Of a DNA stretch of 60,210 nucleotides, positions 11,008 through 23,300 are shown one piece after another (within the stretch, counting starts at the first letter, position 1; each line of letters begins with the position of its first letter). The notes under the pieces are model-generated. The model was not told the origin of the DNA, ran no database searches, and saw only the letters and a program-made list of their open reading frames with translations. The position numbers were made by a program, and so were the translations under genes. This DNA is from Cladosporium sp. IMV 00045 (lineage: Eukaryota > Ascomycota > Dothideomycetes > Cladosporiales > Cladosporiaceae). The stretch spans positions 1 through 60,210 of the forward strand of contig MSJI02000790.1 in assembly GCA_001931905.2 (NCBI GenBank), written 5' to 3'.

Positions 11008-14000
11008 GCGGAGGGTAGTGTCGAGGTCAGAGGCATGCTTGCCTTCGCCTCTGTATAACGACGATACGAATGATAGATGCACTGCGAGGGTGCTGGTTTA
11101 GACGCCTGCTCTTGCGAAGTCATAGATTATAAGATGAAAATACACAATACAACAAAAGATCAGTCCAACATGATGCAAACAATACTGCAAACGCGTTCGT
11201 TTTACCAGAGAGTAGTATGAATGTCGCATCGAATCGGAAGCTGCACACTTCCTCCTTTAGCATGCAAACAATGAGTGACATGGCCACATGTCCACACTTG
11301 ACCCTGCATGGTACTCATGTAACATAATACATCCCACAACTACCGCACGATCCGAATCAAGACCAAAACCCCCCACCCCGATGCACATACAAACACCACC
11401 ACCAAAAACAGACCGCAACAAGAAACAAGCCCAAGCCCATGAACCACACCCCCTCAGTCAACCCACATCCGACTTCCGAAACCCCAAAGCCCACCTCCTT
11501 CCCAAAACAAACCCCGACGCACCAAACCAGAAATCCGAGCTATCACAATCCCAGACACACACAGCCGCCGAAGGATGCCAAAAAGCCCAAGCCCGCGGAC
11601 AGTAGCGCCCACGGAGATACCTCCCTCCTGTGTCTCTCTCCCCTCCTAGGACGAGAGAGGGGAGCAAAAAACCGGCTCAAACGGCATGTCTCTTGGAGCC
11701 TTGGCTTTGAGAGCGCTCAGGCTCAGGTTCAGGCGAACCTCGTGCGTGCGTTGCGCGCCCGTTAGGAAGGATTTTGGGGTGCATAGGTGCGGTTAGGTTT
11801 GGTTTGCGGTTAGTAGTAGTGAATGGTGTGCGTGTTCGCTACGATGCGACCTTGGGTACTTTACTGCGTGCCTTTGGACGTGGGGGTGTTAAGGATTGTT
11901 GCGGTTTATTTCTGGAAGGGGGGTTCTCGCTTTGCTGAGGTCTTAGGGAGGGAGGGATGTGTTTTCTCGTGTGGTGCCTTTGTATAGGAGTACATGTATG
12001 TACGTGCATATGAGGATGGACTCGTGGGATGTGCGAGTTCGTTTGCCGGGAGGAGTTTCTTCCCGGCTTCCCTTGGTAGGAGGGAGTTTTTCACTTCTTC
12101 CTACTGTGAGACCTGCAGTGCACATCGGAATTCCCTCTTTTCTGTTAAGGTGTGGGATGCGAACTTATCTTCTTATTCACTATAATATGATCATGACGAT
12201 GATTGAGAAGTGAGAAACACCTTTGAATGACGGCACGCTACCCCTCGCGTTTTCCTGTCCGAGGAAAGATTAGGAGGCGATGGATTCGCCCATGCATCAA
12301 GGTTGCGGATATTATGGTGATCTTCCCAAGTTGCACTACTACTGCTGACAAAAGAGGATATCGTGCCGCCAGCCGAGACGTGACAATCAATCAATGTAAG
12401 GCGAAAACAAAAGTGCTGAGGCGACATGCTGTGCGTCCGCCCAAAACACCAAGACGTATGCAGTTGGGACGTACGCTGGGACGATGAGGCGCGCAGCCTG
12501 CTGCTGGCGATTTGCACTGTTGGGTCCCAGCGCGATGCCATGGTTGGTCGTGGGGATTGCCTTGCACTACAGGATGCATTTATCCCGCCATGGCCGACTG
12601 TATGTAGCCGCGTCCAGCCTCAAGCGAGGGCTGAAAATGCCTGTGAGATGGATGGATGAGTGACGCCTTCGGACCAAGAGCCGTAAGATCCATAATCGCT
12701 CGGTGGTCCTTCGCTCAGCGCTGTGCACAGAGAAACTTCGACCCCACAAGAGTGCGATCCTTGTGTCATCAGGCAAAAGTCGCATGGCGTAGCGTGGCAT
12801 GCTCATCATTCCCTTCCATCATCTGCGAGACTGCCTTCAAGCAGGATTCCCTGTTGCGGTTAAGATATCCTACTTGTCAACCGGGAAGTCAGGCCCCGCA
12901 TGCTTTGTGAATTGGGCTTTGTCCTCTATAGTGATAGCTTGAGCATTTTCCCACGTCGCAAAATCGTCATTGATGCCCTCTCCGTTCGGGTGCGCACGGC
13001 GCGGCGCAGTGGAGCCTCTTCTCGAGCCTCTTCCTCATAAAGTTGCGGGAGACAGACGAGAGTTTTGCGGACACGACGGCGGGCAGGACGCTTGTGGCGC
13101 TTTTGTGACGAAAGGCGAAAAGGCTGCTTGGCTGGCAATGACCGCATGCGAGTCTCGTCCCGAACATCGCCAAACTCCCAATACCAGTAAGAGTGAATTG
13201 TTTGCAAAGCGACTTTCGCCTGTGCCCGTGCCTGCTCGTGTCCGCCAGACGCCGCCCCTTCGCCTAGAGTCGGGTTGAGGCGGACGAGCAAAGCAAGCAG
13301 GGAATTGTTGGCCGGAGGGTTTCTTTGGCTGGGAGATTGGTTGCCCATCCACACCTTCGTCACATGGCTCGATGGCGGCGCAGGCACACGGTCACAATTG
13401 GCCACACAAGATCTTCCCTTTGCTGCAGGCGTGCATCGTCAGGGTCCGGGTGAGACAGAGAAAGCGCGGCAAACGCACGACGACAGCAGCAGCGATAGAC
13501 CGTGTGGATGAGACAGCTCTTGCTTGTCTTGCTGGGGACCAGCAGAGCAGAGAGTGGTCGAGTCGAGACATGACAAGTGATGATCCTTGCAGCTTCTCAG
13601 CACTAACAATTGAGGCACTGCTCGGGAGGACGAGAGAGCATAGCATGTATGCAAGTTACATGGAGTCAAGTACCTACTCTTCTCTCCCAAAGAGGGCCAC
13701 AGCACTAAGAGCATTAATCAACATGTTAGGCTCGAGCCGGCGGAACGAAGAGCAAGTCTTGCCGGCGACGGGATGGCTCGGACGAGTTTATACACTGACA
13801 ATAATGACGAGACTCGCAAGATGACCTTGCCGTATGATGACTGAATGCTGCACAGCACACGCTGCGATACGCGGATCGTGTATGCTTCCGGCAAACCGTC
13901 TTGCACCGTCTCGTCTGTCTTTCTGTCCAAGCGAATGGGCGCGCATCATCAGTCCGTTTTGATGCTTTCCCCAATATCGACTACTTTGACCATTGCCAGC

Positions 14001-14785
14001 CCTTCCTTTGCCAGAGCTTCCCCTCGAGCTTGGAAAGTGTCACTCTTTGCCTGCTTGGCCAACACTAGGACGTATTACTGTCGTCCCCCTGCTCCCTACT
14101 TCTAGTCAGTCCCTAGCCGATTACCTTATTATTATTTGATGTCTCTCACGCCCCGTCCCATGATTGCCAGAGAACCCCACCTGTCACCCATGCCCGCTAC
14201 CTCCTACCGTCAAGTGTGTGTGTGCCCACTACTGCCAGCAAACACCCGTTATATTAATACCTACACGCCTGCCTGTCCGCCTGCTGTCCTTGCTCGCCTG
14301 CCAGACAGACAGCACATTCATCCGCCACTTCACTAGTCGCCCTCTAAACTTCAATCGCTCTCTCTCTCCACCACTTCGCGCCGTCCCCTCTGTCGACCGT
14401 GTCAATTAGCGTCATTTCGCCAACGACCCTTCGACTTTGCCGCAGTAATCCCCTCCGCTCGACCCCTCCACCCTTCGTTGTCGGCATATCTTAACGATTC
14501 ACTCGGCACGACCCACGCCCCGACCCAAATACGCCTTAACCACCCAAATCCACTTCCCTTCCACTCGATTGTCTTGTTCCTCCTTGGCTATCGAGAAAGA
14601 AAATAACCCGGTGTCTCTCCACGGCCACAGCCACTGCGCTCGCAATTTCGCAATCGATATCCACCACATCCTCCACTACGACCACCCGTATCAACACCCT
14701 CCTCGCTCCCAAGCTGGCTTCCTCAAGAGGCCTCTCCCCGGTGCGCTCACCGCGCTCACCTCTCCGTTCCGCCTCGCCCTCTAGG
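11008..14785. other. long gene-poor stretch
   Basis: 3.8 kb without a supportable gene. The first part has A/C-rich (11340-11560) and G/T-rich (11760-12080) strand-biased tracts. From about 14060 the top strand becomes pyrimidine-rich (CTCTCTCTCTCCACCAC at 14358), which looks like a long 5' leader for the gene at 14786. Frames up to 159 codons exist on both strands but overlap each other and show no recognisable domain. Confidence 0.5.
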
Positions 14786-15364
14786 ATGCCCTCGCCTCGA
14801 TCCTCACCTGCTATGCGTCCGACGTCTCCTCTTTCACCACGCTACGAACCTTCGCGCTTCGAAACCCTCCAACCGCCTTCACCCCGCGCCATGCACTCAC
14901 GACAAGGCAACGGCTCCCGCCGCGCAAACACACAATCACTGAAGCTGCCTTCGCTGCCTCGCTTCCACCCAGCAAATTACCCTTCCGCGCACAGCAGCAT
15001 GCAAGCCACCCCGGAAGAAGGCACCGCCAACCCTCCCGTCTCTCCCCGCGCCCACCAGCGGGTCATCTCCGACGCACAGAAGCACCTGCTCATGTACCAC
15101 CACCAGTCCGTCGCCTCGGCTGCCCGATCCAACGGCAAACCGGAAGACAAGCCCGTCAGCCCACGGTTGGCTCCTCTCGGCAGTCCAGGACCCGTGACAC
15201 CACTGGAGCTCGAGCAGCAGGAAGGCTACCTTCTCGCAGGAGCGAAGCAGAAAGGAAATGCGGAGTCTGCGGATCTGGTCGACAGGTTGATAAGAGAGGA
15301 GTCGTACCGCTCTTCAACAAGATCGGGTCAGGCGAACAACGGTCCCAGGTCGCCGAATCGATGA
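14786..15364 (+). CDS. small Ser/Pro-rich protein of unknown function
   Basis: 192 residues from the ATG at 14786 (MPSPRSSPAMRPTS). The N-terminal 50 residues are Ser/Pro/Arg-rich with repeated SPR. A more ordered-looking core, LKLPSLPRFHPANYPS, follows and then SPRAHQRVISDAQKHLLMYHHQ; this core looks conserved rather than random and I believe it occurs in other ascomycetes, but I cannot name a family. The same frame is open upstream to at least 14580 with Ser/Thr/Pro-rich content (LAPKLASSRGLSPVRSPRS) but has no ATG, so an upstream exon may have been missed. Many Ser-Pro sites suggest phosphorylation. No signal peptide or membrane segment is present. Confidence 0.6.
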   Translation: MPSPRSSPAMRPTSPLSPRYEPSRFETLQPPSPRAMHSRQGNGSRRANTQSLKLPSLPRFHPANYPSAHSSMQATPEEGTANPPVSPRAHQRVISDAQKHLLMYHHQSVASAARSNGKPEDKPVSPRLAPLGSPGPVTPLELEQQEGYLLAGAKQKGNAESADLVDRLIREESYRSSTRSGQANNGPRSPNR

Positions 15365-16311
15365 TCACAAACTGTCGAAATTGGATTGCGTAAAGCTATT
15401 CGCACCTTATCTGGATTAAGACGACACGACGACAACACGGCCGACATTTTTCTTTCGATACTCTTCTTGGCATACTTCACCTGGATTGGAGTTTTTGGGT
15501 TCGTTTCTTCACCCAAACCAAGGCAAGGGCGTCAAATGTTGAAAGCCCTGCCTTGTGCAAAGATTTCCACGTCAAAGCCGTGGGATCACAAAACAGTTGG
15601 GAAGGAGGCATGGAAGGCGTTTCGAGGTACCTCACTCGCAAACAGGCGAGTTTATCACGGGTCGAGCAAGCATTTTCAGGATTGCATTTTCAGGGCGCTG
15701 TTGCGTATCTTTTCTTTTTTTCTACTTTTGAAGCGAAGCGTATGGCTCTTTCCTCGCGCGCACCAAGTATCCCTTACTTTGCATAGCTTTCTTTTCTTTT
15801 CTTTTTCTCCTTCCACTATGGGGTTTGACATCGCGGAACCAGTCGCGCGACAAAGTCACAGGGCAGAGAAACACTCGCTATATCCATTTCATCATTCCAA
15901 TTCATCTTCTGAAGGGCTCCGATCCTTCTTTTCTTTTTCTTTCCTCCGACATTTCAATTTCTCAAAACCAGACTGACTCATTTTCATTGTCTTTCTTCTT
16001 CCCTTCATCAAAAGAAAAGAAACAGTTTTTGGGGAAACAGATATAGCGAGGGCGGACGGCCAGTTCTGAGCTTTCCGCAAAAGCACACAAAAGGCGAGAG
16101 ATACATGCAGACAGTACACTTCAGCATAGATACATGTGTTCAGACTGTTGTGCTGGTTCACACGGTCAAGTTCGGCAGTAACCTTCATAGCTCTATCAAA
16201 TCGAAACTGTGCAAAAAGGGTAGAAATACTTCATGTTACCACGCCTGTTTGTAATCCTCATGTTGAAGCCTTCATTCCATTTCATTCCATGCCTTTGATA
16301 TCAGAAAAACC
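15365..16311. other. convergent intergenic region, T-rich
   Basis: About 950 bp between two 3' ends, with several T-rich tracts (TTTTCTTTTCTTTTTCTCC at 15793). It probably holds long 3' UTRs. No gene was recognised. Confidence 0.5.
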
Positions 16312-17138
16312 TCACAACTTCGACCAATCGCACCCCCTCCCCAAAATCCCCGCCAACTCCTCCAAGTACCTCTGATCGACCTCATCAAATCCCCCCACAA
16401 CCGCGCAATCAATATCGATAATCGCCACGACCTCCCCGTCGCTCAAAACCGGCACGACAATCTCGCTCTTCGAGTCCCCATCGCACGCAATATGTCCCGG
16501 AAACTCGTCGACATCAGGCACCAGCTGCGTTTGCTTGCTGGAAGCTGCGGCGCCGCACACGCCGCGGCCGAAGAGAATCGTTTGGCAGGCGACTTTGCCT
16601 TGGAAGGGGCCGAGGATTAGTTGGGGTCTTTTGGTGCTGCTCTTGTCGAGGACGTAGAAGCCCGCCCAGTTCACTTTGTTGCTGGGCGAGGGGAGGGCGT
16701 GCAGCGCGTGCCAGAGGAGGGAGGCGGTGTTGGATGTGTTGCTGTTGATGGGGGAGGGTTGTTAGAGGGGGTTTGTTGTTGTCTCTTAATTGTTTTCTCG
16801 TTCTTTTCTTTTTTTTTGCTCTTCATGAGCACGACTTCGTTGGTAGGGAGGCTTACCAGACCTGTATTCTATTAGCGAAATGAGCTATTCAATGAACAAG
16901 TCATATGTTTTCTTTTCAAAAGAGAGATACGTTTTTTTTTTTTTTTCAGTATTATTTGTTTAGATGCTCACTCACCCAGTTTGTTTGCCCGTCGAATAAT
17001 GCACTGGCTTGCTCAAGCACTTGCTCGTAGGCTTCTTTTTTGCCAACGCCGGCGGCGAAGTTGGATGAGTCCGCGTGTACCTGTGGATGGTTATTCAGAT
17101 GGTCTCATCTTATATCTCGTCAATGGTCTTGTTACCAT
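16312..17138 (-). CDS. free methionine-(R)-sulfoxide reductase (GAF domain), with a 5-nt microexon
   Basis: The enzyme reduces free methionine-R-sulfoxide with thioredoxin in the cytosol. The model has four coding exons on the minus strand: 17138-17136 (ATG only), 17080-16976, 16861-16857 (GTCTG) and 16741-16312. They give 180 residues, the same length as I recall for yeast YKL069W. Introns are 55, 114 and 115 bp, all GT-AG, with CTAAT or CTAAC branch-like sites in the last two. Without the 5-nt exon the frame is lost after QTNW; with it the protein reads NWVCNTSNTASLLWHAL, the family pattern. Three catalytic-type cysteines are present: KVAC90Q, GVC100G and HIAC124D. GAF-fold residues ILGPFQGKVACQ and IVVPVLSDGEVVAIIDID follow. 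It is divergent from the dienelactone hydrolase gene. Function is confident; the splice pattern is inferred. Confidence 0.87.
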
Positions 17139-17703
17139 GTTTTCTGATCTCGCGATATAATATGTATCTACGTTGACTGCTATTTTCAAAAGCGGACGGA
17201 CTTCGCAACAGCGATCACTTTTTTTGACGTTGCTCGCTAGCTCGCGTGACTCCAAAACCCTGGATGGGTGGAAGATTTGCTCGGCCCGTTCACCCAATTT
17301 GCACCTCATTCTGTGTCTGCTCCATCACGTCTTCACTTCGTTTCTATCTTTCAATATCCTTATGGACTAATTGGAGCTTCACAGACCATTGACACGTCTC
17401 ACTAAGGCTTGCTCGTTCCATTAGACTTTTGATTGTTTCGTATCATTCTTGCGACGTCGGATCGGGATTTGGCCGTCGCGAAATACGACGGCCGGCGATA
17501 AACCCAGCAATGTCCGGTTTGGCTCGACGATGTCGGGCACGCCAGATAGTATATTACGGTAGGCTTAAGGCAATGACGGAACTTCTTTTCGATTGTATAG
17601 ATCACTTTTCCTACTTCCTCCGTCTCCTTTCGATCTCTCTCATTCCTCCGCATATGGTCTTGACATCGATAGCCCAAGAAACACCATCCCTTGCCAGAAT
17701 AAG
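17139..17703. promoter_or_regulatory. divergent promoter, fRMsr / dienelactone hydrolase
   Basis: 565 bp separate the two start codons and must contain both promoters. I see no recognised stress-response element. The right half is C/T-rich (17600-17650) and probably the 5' UTR of the hydrolase. Confidence 0.45.
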
Positions 17704-18688
17704 ATGGCTCTCAAACAGTGCTGTGCCACCGGCTCTCTTCACACTGGCACACCAACAGGACGTATTGAAAAATTCCATGGTCTCGACTGCTATATTGCTG
17801 ATGCCCCGTCTGGCTCACCCAATGGAATTGTCGTCATCGTTCCAGACGCCTTCGGCTGGACCCTACCGAACAAACGCATCTTAGCAGATGAGTATGCGAA
17901 AAAGGGAAACTTCCAGGTGGTAAGCGATTGTGTGAAAAGTATTTTGTGTCTGAACAGCTATTGACACGCGCCTAGTTCCTGCCAGATTTCATGGACGGTA
18001 AATCTTCATTCCCCACGAGTCTGCGATTACTCCTCGACTAACGTGAACCACAGGCTTCATCATGCCTCTAGACGTCATGATCAGCTACCAGGCCATGTCC
18101 GCCACCGGCTTCTGGAACCAACTCTACAAAATAGGACACTTCCTGTACCTCATGCGCTTCTTCCCGCCTTTCCTATACTACTGCAGACCAGCAGTCGCAA
18201 GCCCGCGGATCCAGACTTTCTTCAAAGCCCTCCGCGAAAACGAAGGCGCCAACCTACCCATCGGCACAGCGGGCTTCTGCTGGGGAGCAAAATACGTGAC
18301 TGAGCTGTGCTGGGGTCAAACTAAAACAGCAGCGGGCGTGCGCGTAGTCGACTGCGGTTTCATTGCTCACCCTTCGAACATGAAGTACCCTGAGGATTTT
18401 GAGAAAGTCGCTCTGCCGCTTTCGTGTGCTGCGGCGGAGATTGATCCTCAGATGAGCAAGGAGAATGCTAAGCAGACGGAGGAGGTTTTGAAAGCGAAGA
18501 CTGCGAAGACTAAGGATGGGGGCGTGGAGCATGAGTTTGTCATGTATGAGAAGGCTCGGCATGGGTTCGCTGTTAGGGCTGATGAGGAGGATGTGGAGGA
18601 GGCTGGGAGGGGGAAGAGGGCGGAAGAGCAAGCTGTGGCGTGGTTTGAGAGGTGGTTTTCTGGGCCGCCGCCATCATCGGTGTGCTAA
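17704..18688 (+). CDS. dienelactone hydrolase family protein
   Basis: Three exons, 17704-17919, 17976-17997 (22 nt) and 18054-18688, give 290 residues. Introns are 56 bp each. The short exon supplies FLPDFMDG and keeps the frame into FIMPLDVM. This is an alpha/beta-hydrolase: VIVPDAFGW near the start, the nucleophile elbow GTAGFC155WGAKYVTEL with Cys in the place of the usual Ser, AAAEID with the acid, and KARHGFAVR with the catalytic His249. These are the Cys-Asp-His residues of dienelactone hydrolase. Fungal members are broad and many have unknown substrates; beta-ketoadipate pathway work is possible but not shown by context. The start is the first ATG of the frame that precedes conserved sequence (MALKQCCATG). 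Cytosolic by absence of a signal. Confidence 0.9.
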
Positions 18689-19097
18689 CGTGTTGGTGGA
18701 TGGTCTAGAAGAGGTAAGGAGCGGTTTTGATAATCACTGAGATTAGTAAGTTACAATGCGTCCTTGGTAACATCGTTCACAGCGTCTTCTCTCAGACCAC
18801 TGAGCACGTTCACGCTGTTGAAGACGACATTAGAATCGCGGAGTGTGATGAGGAGCCACGAAGAACATTGGACACTCGCTCACCGTGAGCGAAGTTTCAC
18901 CCTTCACTCACATGCTGGGCCCTCTAGCTCGAGTGAAGTGTCTCTGTTTGCATGCATGAGCCCGCTGCGCCTGACCACTTCGCATTCACATGCCACTCAC
19001 TTGCTGTATGCAATCTCGCGACTCGATCGAATCATCTCGTTCGCCTTCCACTTCTTGACCGACCCGCGCCCGCTCCTCGACCGACCATCGTACCAAC
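18689..19097. other. intergenic, promoter of the SET-domain gene
   Basis: About 400 bp with no coding content recognised. Confidence 0.45.
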
Positions 19098-20320
19098 ATG
19101 GTTCTGACAAATTGCGAAATCCGGCCCTCCCCCATCCATGGATTGGGCATCTTCGCCAACGCGCCCATCAAACCAGGCGACATCATCGTGCAAGAAAAAG
19201 CCCTCTGGGTAGTCGACAAACTGTCCGCGATGTACGCCACTTTCCCCAACCTGTCCAACCACCGTAAAATCCGCAACAACATGCTCGATCTCTACACTGC
19301 ACCCGAGTGGTTGAGCTCCGAGGAGCGCAGCTGCTTCCCTCACGATCTGCTGAAACTCGCCGGCGGGTTTGACCTCAACGACGCTCTGCTGGGTGATGCG
19401 AATGCGGATGAGTTGGCGCTCACCGAGACTCTGCGCGAGATTCTCATCATCAACGGCGTCGGCCGGGACACCTTTGTCAAAGGGCAGCAGGAACTGGCTG
19501 CCGTATACAAAGAGTCCTCGAGGCTCAATCACTCCTGCATCCCCAACGCCCAGCGCACCACAGGCCCGGCGTTCAATGCCATGGTGAGTGCAAACCCTTC
19601 CCCTCCATGAATGCACTCTCTCCCCTTCGTACCATTTCGCAACCAGCTAACCCCCCACCTCCAACCCCATCAGTTCTGCCAAGTCACCGCCACCCACCCC
19701 ATCGCGGCCAACACCGAAATCCTCATCAACTACGCCGACCAACTGGCCCCCTCACAAGCCCGCCAGAACCTCTTCCAAACCCGCTGGAACTTCACCTGCA
19801 CCTGCGCTCGCTGCTCGGCAGCCGAAAAGGAGCGGGCAAAATCCGACGCTAACAGACAGAAACTCGCCGACGCGGTCGAGCGGATCAAACAGTGTAATCT
19901 GCAGTACGGGCAGGCGAAACCGAAGGGGACTTCGCCAGAGGTTTGGAGCAACCATCTCGGCTCGCTGAATAGGGTCATGATGGGGGAGGAGGGGTGGGGG
20001 GTTGTTAAGAGACTGGCGGGGGTGGAGGGGGTGAATGATTTGATGTTGTGGAAAAGGTGAGATGGATCTTTCCCTTTTGTTTGGTTGTTTGTTTATGAGG
20101 ATTGGCTGACTGATTCGTTCACAGCATCGAAATCGTCTGCGAGGCCGCCGAGCGGACGAACAGACTCCTGCTTGCGACGAAGCTGATCGATCGCATGATT
20201 GCTTGCATTCGGATTTTCCGCGGGTCGAGCGAGGAGCTTGATGAGGATTTGAGGGAGAGGAGGGAGAGGTTGGATGGGAAGGCGAGGCAGATTGCGGCTC
20301 TTGCTGGTATGGTTTGGTGA
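19098..20320 (+). CDS. SET-domain protein (SMYD-like without MYND finger)
   Basis: Exons 19098-19583, 19674-20056 and 20125-20320 give 354 residues. Introns are 90 and 68 bp with GTGAGT / GTGAGA donors and CATCAG / TCACAG acceptors. The N-terminal SET half has SPIHGLGIFANAPIKPGD and IVQEKALWVV. The catalytic core is SSRLNHSCIPNAQ, followed after the first intron by TEILINYADQLAPSQARQ. A Cys-rich post-SET segment, FTCTCARCSA, would bind zinc with the core. The C-terminal 130 residues are helical and charged. SET proteins of this type methylate lysine in histones or other proteins; the target is unknown. No MYND zinc finger interrupts the SET domain. The exon 2/3 joint (LWKSIEIVCEAAERT) is inferred from frame only. 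Confidence 0.85.
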
Positions 20321-23300
20321 TTGTTAGGGAACTATCAAGGTGGGTGGTGAACGAGTTCTAAGTGCGAGTCGGCTTTTGTGATTTTGCGTGATATTGTGAG
20401 ATTGGTATGGCGGGAGGGCTTCTAGCATTGTACGATCGTAGGTTCCTTTTCATGGTGTTGGTTATACGTGGTTCAGGCAGGGAAAGGCGAGTGGCAGTGG
20501 TCGAGCATGTCGAAATTCCCATGATGGTCCCATATCAGTGTCGGTAAGGCTCACATATCTTATATTACACAGACATTTTCCACAAATCTTGCTCGAACAA
20601 AGAGCATGAACAGCCGACCACATACTTCTCCGTGTAGTCAGCTATTACAAAAGGAAAGGCGCCTAAAGTCTTCTTTGCTTAAGCACGAACAGAACAGAAC
20701 TCCGCAACAGCATATACATCACGTCGTGAAGACACAATTACCCACTGCTAGCACCTCGGCAATCCAGCACCTCGCCCAACACAAAAGACAAAAGGCAATA
20801 TTACAGGAAACGGCGTCAACTGCCATGTCTCTCCAGGACACCCGTGACCTACCTCGCCTACCTCACAATAATACCGTTGCCAAACCTTAACCTTCTCCAC
20901 AAACCGTTTCACCTCTTCACCCGGCCTTTTGAGCGCCACACGCAACGGCAGGGTTTGTTTTCGTCAGACGAGAAGAGGACATCGAGGCAACGAGGAAGAG
21001 AGCTGAGACGGTGTCATAAAATAGGCTTCGCACACGCGCGTCCTCACGCGTGAACGAGTCTTGGGGCAGGGTGTCCTTTCGTCTTCAATGTGGGAATGTG
21101 GAGCTTGAGAGGGAGTAGGAGGTATTACATTCGAGGCGGGTCGGTGGCGCGTAGGGGAAAGTTTCGCGGGTTGAAGATTGCCCTTGGGCATGCTTTGTGC
21201 CGCAGGGTTTGCGAGAAAGGCGAGCATGTGCTGTGCTGTTGTGTATGGATGACACGAACGCGACGCGGATGGAAAGTCAAATGTTTGGAAGTGAAGATGA
21301 TGGTTGGGGAGGTGGAGATGGAGCTTTTGTGCGTAAGATGCTTGTTCCTGGTCTGCCGTAACCGTTGACTTCGGGGAATTAATGAGGGAAGAACAGACGC
21401 GGCTCGGAGTTGGATAGCGAGAGTGTTGCGTATTTCATGAGTGTTCAAATGTCTTGAGGTAAACGGCAAGGACAACTGAGTTGGGGCCGCAAGCCCTCGA
21501 TCACCCGTTGTTGTTCAGTCCTCTATTAAAGACTGGGAGTCCCATGACACTTGTCTTACGAGATGTTATGATACGCTGGATTAGGAAGTTTGAAGGACCA
21601 AATAATAATGTGAAGGGAGCCGTTGCCCAGTTGCCAACGTGTGAGAGTGGTGGTGGGAAGACTTATTATGCGGATCTGAAGAGGGCTCAAAGTTTCGGGG
21701 ATACTTTGGCCGGTGATGGACGGTGAGGGACAAGGCGCGAAGAACAATGTTATTGTAGCAGTGATTGCTGGTGAGATTGATGGAGGACCATGGGAGTGAC
21801 GGAGATGGAGTCCGTGAGAGTTTCGTGGAGAGATGGCATGTCTCAGATGCGGACGAGGCAAGGGTAATTTACATAACCAGGTAGGAGGGAAATGGTGAGA
21901 ACGCCTTGGGGACGCTTGGTTGTTTCTTGTGGGAGAGGGCAGGACTCGTTATTCGGGTTGTATAATTTCGTTGCGGCGGTGTGTTTGATTTGGTTTATGG
22001 CAAGTAGGTACATGTAGTGTTCTGCCCTTCATGTTGTGGAAGAGAGATCGCTGCCTGAGCTGAGAGTGTCTCTGACTCGAGCTCGCTGTCCTACATACTT
22101 GATTACTGCCTTACGTATGCCCGGCTCATGGCCACCGGGATGTTCCATCGCTCCATCTCTCCATCCTTCCAAAGGCAGGTCTAGCACCGACGTCAAAGCC
22201 TTTTGGTCTCTCACAACCCCAGCCGTGCCATGCACGCCTCGTACGCAAATTGCTGCCCTTCAGCGCTCGAGCACAGGGAGACGGAAGTCACCGAGATCTC
22301 GTCAAGGAACGATGTCGAGTGGATGTCATATTCGAGTTTTCCCCGATACTTCGATCATGCGAGGACAAGCGTTTGCTCATGCATTGGGTTGTTTGAGACC
22401 GAACCTTATATGGAACTTCTTACACCCGCCTCGGAAGTTCTCAGGAATGCGAGGGTGTGGTGAGCGATTCATGGGCTTCTGAAATACGCCCCCTCGTCGG
22501 AAGGGGAGGATGCACATAGGGCTGAAGAATACAAGAGGTGTGGATGGACCATTCTTGGTGCCCAATATTCAGATGTGGTTTATTGCATGGCTGTGGTGAT
22601 GGTTCGCTTGGTGGCAAGGGCGGAGATGCTCGCTGGCCCTTGCTGCGAACTCGCTTGAGTGGTGAACATCATCGTATAGTCATCAATAGCCTATAGCACC
22701 CCTTTGCTAAGCGGCAAGACTGGAACCGTATCTGTCATCACAGGAGACAGATAGACTTGCTGCGACCTGGTGCCAGGTAAGTGGTCTTCGATATATCTCC
22801 TAGCAGCAGGCCGGCGGCATGGCGCATAGGCAGACTCCCAGGCTCCGTCACATATCATCATCTGTTCCTGACAGACTGGGAGACTGGCTGGCCCGGGGAT
22901 CAGGGCGCTGAAACTGGACAAACTACTAGCGCACGCGATTCATTCGGCTGTTGGAGCGAGGATTCACTTCCTATTGGCAGCACGAGGCGGCTGATGCGCC
23001 GGGGAAGGTTAGGCATGATGCCGGCAAAGCGTGGGCTACAGGATTCTCCCTGTTTGCGACGTGCCGCATCTTTCAAAGGCGCAAAACTCTATCACCATCC
23101 AACGCTTTCCCGTGGCCGGGGACTCTGGTCGAGGACGACAGGGCGACAAAGACCTGACCCGACTGCACGCTGGTTCACCACATACCAGCTGCTTGGACAG
23201 GCACGATACGTCAGGCATATTGATGTGCACACACGCATTAGACAGGCAGGCGTTCCTGTCGGTACATCAGCCGAGTCGATGATCGAACTACCACCCACCC

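Noticed and set aside
12926..13824. Frames of 159 codons (minus) and 150 codons (plus)
   Set aside because: They overlap or adjoin in a gene-poor stretch, have no recognisable motif and no intron signals that would extend them.
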